Part shown: positions 41,414 through 43,591 of the stretch, in pieces | Layout: every line of letters begins with the position of its first letter | How positions within the stretch are numbered: position 1 is the stretch's first letter | Assembly (NCBI RefSeq): GCF_000687775.1 | Contig: NZ_JHXS01000007.1 | Span: 1-43,591 of the forward strand | Direction of reading: 5' to 3' | DNA length: 43,591 nt | From: Mycoplasmopsis felifaucium ATCC 43428 | GTDB lineage: Bacteria; Bacillota_I; Bacilli_A; Mycoplasmatales; Metamycoplasmataceae | Made by a program: the position numbers and the translations under genes | Notes under the pieces: generated by a model | Seen by the model: the letters and a program-made list of their open reading frames with translations, nothing else | The model's database searches: none | Told to the model about the DNA's origin: nothing

Positions 41414-41520
41414 TTTCTGCAAATATTTCCATAAAAATGATTTTATTGTGTTGTTTTTCTACATAAAAAATCGTTTTTTTATATTATTTAGGAAACTTAT
41501 AAATAAATGAAAGGATTAAT

Positions 41521-43455
41521 ATGAAAAAAATCAAAAAATTATTATTAAGTTTTATTTCTGTATCATCAATTTCAGCAGTTGCCTTAGCAAGCTCAAATTG
41601 TGATAACAAAGTTTCAAAAACAAATGAATCAAATCCTGCTTCAGCAGAAAAAATTAATTCATTTAAACAATCAGTAGAAGTCGCTAAAACCACTACACTG
41701 CCAGCATTAGAGCTTCTTGGAGATTCAATTTTTATAGAAAGAACAAAAGCAGCGATTAAAGCAGCTGAAAATGCATTAAATACAAAAAATATTTCTGATG
41801 AATCTTTAGATAAAGCCGTTAATACATTCAATTTAGAAATGGGAAAAATCGGCTTAGAAAATACAATTAAAACTTCTGAATTTTTGATGCCGTTATTAAA
41901 CAATGAAAAATACACATCAATAAGATTGGAATTCGAAGATGTAATTAACAAAGGTAAAGCTCTAATCGCTAATAAAAATAGTTCGGTAGATGATATTCAA
42001 GATGCTCTTTTAGAATTGTCAAAAATGATTACTAAAGTAGGCTTCGAAATAACAAATATTAATAATAATCAAAGTGATAATAATTCATCAAGTCAAGTTG
42101 AAAGTTTAAAAGCTGAAGCTAATAAACTAATAACTGATTACGAAGAATATATTAATCCTTCAACATTATTATTTAAAAACTCTAACTTTGCAAGAAGTAA
42201 TACTTCAATGCAGGAATTTATAGATACAACTAAAGATCAATTAAATTCATTAACAACCGAAGAAGAAATAACTGGATATATAAGCAATTTCAAGGCTAAG
42301 GTCGCTGAATTATATACAAAACCTATTAATGACTATATTGCTTTATTTGAAAGACAATTCGCATACGGCGATGGAATTACTCCAGGATCAAAAGTTAGAT
42401 TTAGCAAATTGTTAGATGATTCTTTCAGTTCAAATGAACAATATACATCGTTGAAAAATGAATATACAACTCAATATAACCAAGCTATTAGCGAAATTAA
42501 AGAATCTGTAACTGCAATACCTACAACATATAAGGCTATTGTTAAATATACAGAATTACTAGATGAATTTCTTAAAAAACCAGAATTATTAGAATTCACA
42601 ACTGCTTTAGCATCTAAAACAGCATTAACATCACTTATCGAAGAATATGAAGCACAATATAACTTTTTAACAAGTGCAGAAAATACATTCTATAAAGATT
42701 CTAACCTTACAACACAAGCATTCATGACTACTTATAAGTCAAAATTAGATAGTGCAAGAAACTCACTTAGTTCATTAAGTACAACTTCAACTTATAAAGC
42801 TGAAACTCAAACATTAAATGAAGCATATAAAGTAATGGTTGATGAATTAAGTAAATTCAGCAAACCATTATATGAAACAGCATATAAAAAATTAATTGAG
42901 ACTATAAAACCAGAAGTTGAATTTGAAAACTTTGATGAAATTGTTCAAACAATTAAAAGTAATTTATCAAAAAACAAATGAGTTGCTTTTAAAAAGAAAT
43001 TTGAAGAACTACAAAAAACAACACCAACAGATTATGAAGCAGCTTACGGTAATTTAGTTGAAGAATGACAAACAATTTCATCAGCTTTTAACTTGGATAA
43101 ATTAAAATACGCACAAATAACTTGATTTGAAACAAAAATTAAAGAATTAGCAACATCTCAAACTTCAAAAACCGAAGAAATTAATAGAGAATTAGAAGAA
43201 TTTAAAACAACATATAAACAAGCTAATTCATTCTCTAAAACTCTTACTTGGTACAACGAACAAGTAGCTAAAATTAAAACAATTTACGATAAGTACAACA
43301 ACTCTTCTACATCATCAAGTGCATCTACAACTGATACATCTGCAAGCATAAATTCAAGCAATACATCAGAAACAACTACAGAAACAAGTTCAACAAGTGA
43401 ATCAACATCACAACCTGATCCAGCTTCAGCTTCTGCTACAACAAGTACAAGATAA
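41521..43455 (+). CDS. Large helical surface lipoprotein with Ser/Thr-rich tail
   Basis: A 644-residue precursor. Lys-rich N-terminus, hydrophobic stretch and lipobox ASSNC (Cys near residue 27). Most of the protein is helical. Two stretches look related: FKNSNFARSNTSMQEF...TTKDQLNSL (about 220-245) and FYKDSNLTTQAFMTTYKSKLDSARNSLSSL (about 395-425), suggesting repeated bundles of about 170 residues. The last 45 residues are almost only Ser, Thr, Ala, Asn and Glu, probably an exposed flexible tail. TGA encodes Trp from 42979 on. It starts with ATG 5 bases after GAAAGGA. Adhesin-like or interaction role is possible but not shown. Confidence 0.88.
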
Positions 43456-43474
43456 AACTTAATAATTTAAAAAT

Positions 43475-43562
43475 ACACAGACTTTTAAGGTCTGTGTGCT
43501 ACATTGTAATTTCAAACGCAACACTTTTAAGAGTATAAAATCTTAAATGTGGGGCGTTTTTT
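43475..43562 (+). terminator. Hairpins and terminator after the lipoprotein
   Basis: ACACAGAC/GTCTGTGT (43475-43497) forms a stem without T-run. A second hairpin TTTAAGA/TCTTAAA (43526-43547) with outer CGC/GCG pairing is followed by T6 (43557-43562). The last also pairs with A7 (43568-43574) as part of an inverted repeat reaching 43581 at the window's end. Confidence 0.55.
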
Positions 43563-43591
43563 ATATTAAAAAAACACCCCAAGGCAAGAAG

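Noticed and set aside
41484-41951. A 155-residue minus-strand ORF over the start of the large lipoprotein
   Set aside because: It is the antisense of a clear lipoprotein with signal peptide and lipobox; composition is typical of a shadow frame.
43300-43455. Short Ser/Thr repeats as a possible DNA tandem array
   Set aside because: The codons vary and no unit repeats exactly; it is a low-complexity protein tail.

Overview
The window comes from a mollicute of the Mycoplasma hominis group in the broad sense (Metamycoplasma/Mycoplasmopsis). The DNA is strongly AT-rich, and many conserved proteins (UvrC, Mod, AspRS, HisRS, EF-Tu, TyrRS, MgtE, enolase) read through only if TGA encodes tryptophan. 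There are four mycoplasma-type lipoproteins and a complete arginine deiminase pathway, so the species probably makes ATP from arginine. Enolase is the only glycolytic gene visible. All coding calls below use translation table 4.

Layout. 1-2700: an unrecognised ORF, a 5'-truncated ORF, a lipoprotein with a G7 tract in its signal peptide, and AzoR. 2763-8295 (+): HAD phosphatase, endonuclease IV, a four-TM protein with a repetitive acidic tail, a thioredoxin-like protein and UvrC. 8365-12402 (-): a type III restriction-modification system whose mod carries an (AG)n tract and whose res is frameshifted. 12716-15665 (+): rpsD, rpmE, then hrcA-grpE behind a degenerate CIRCE; GrpE carries an N-terminal FKBP-like domain. 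15758-20910 (-): the arginine deiminase operon arcA-argF-arcC-transporter. 21102-24148 (-): hisS-aspS. 24346-26094 (+): a MnuA-like lipoprotein nuclease. 26208-28590 (+): a small tail-anchored protein, a diadenylate cyclase and MgtE. 28630-33054 (-): an Asp23-like protein with EF-P, a hypothetical, PlsY, and tsf/rpsB. 33141-36260 (-): a lipoprotein and a small accessory island with a PD-(D/E)XK nuclease, a methyltransferase remnant and a GIY-YIG nuclease. 36399-37763 (-): enolase with an apparent ATA start. 38095-43455 (+): EF-Tu, a tRNA-binding protein, TyrRS, tRNA-Thr(CGT) and a large lipoprotein.

How the parts fit together. The arc genes import arginine and turn it into ornithine, ammonia, CO2 and ATP. 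MnuA and the other lipoproteins face the environment, where they could scavenge nucleotides or interact with a host. The translation genes (S2, EF-Ts, S4, L31, EF-Tu, EF-P, three tRNA synthetases, one tRNA) are ordinary housekeeping. The two restriction loci look variable or decaying: one has a repeat tract and a one-base frameshift, the other an isolated nuclease beside a methyltransferase fragment.

The best leads are a domain shared by two (perhaps three) lipoproteins, the FKBP-like/GrpE fusion, the AG tract in mod, a nuclease gene that uses TGG rather than TGA for tryptophan, the ATA start of eno, and several genes whose -10 box lies only 6-10 bases from the ATG. I found no rRNA, CRISPR array, insertion sequence or replication origin.
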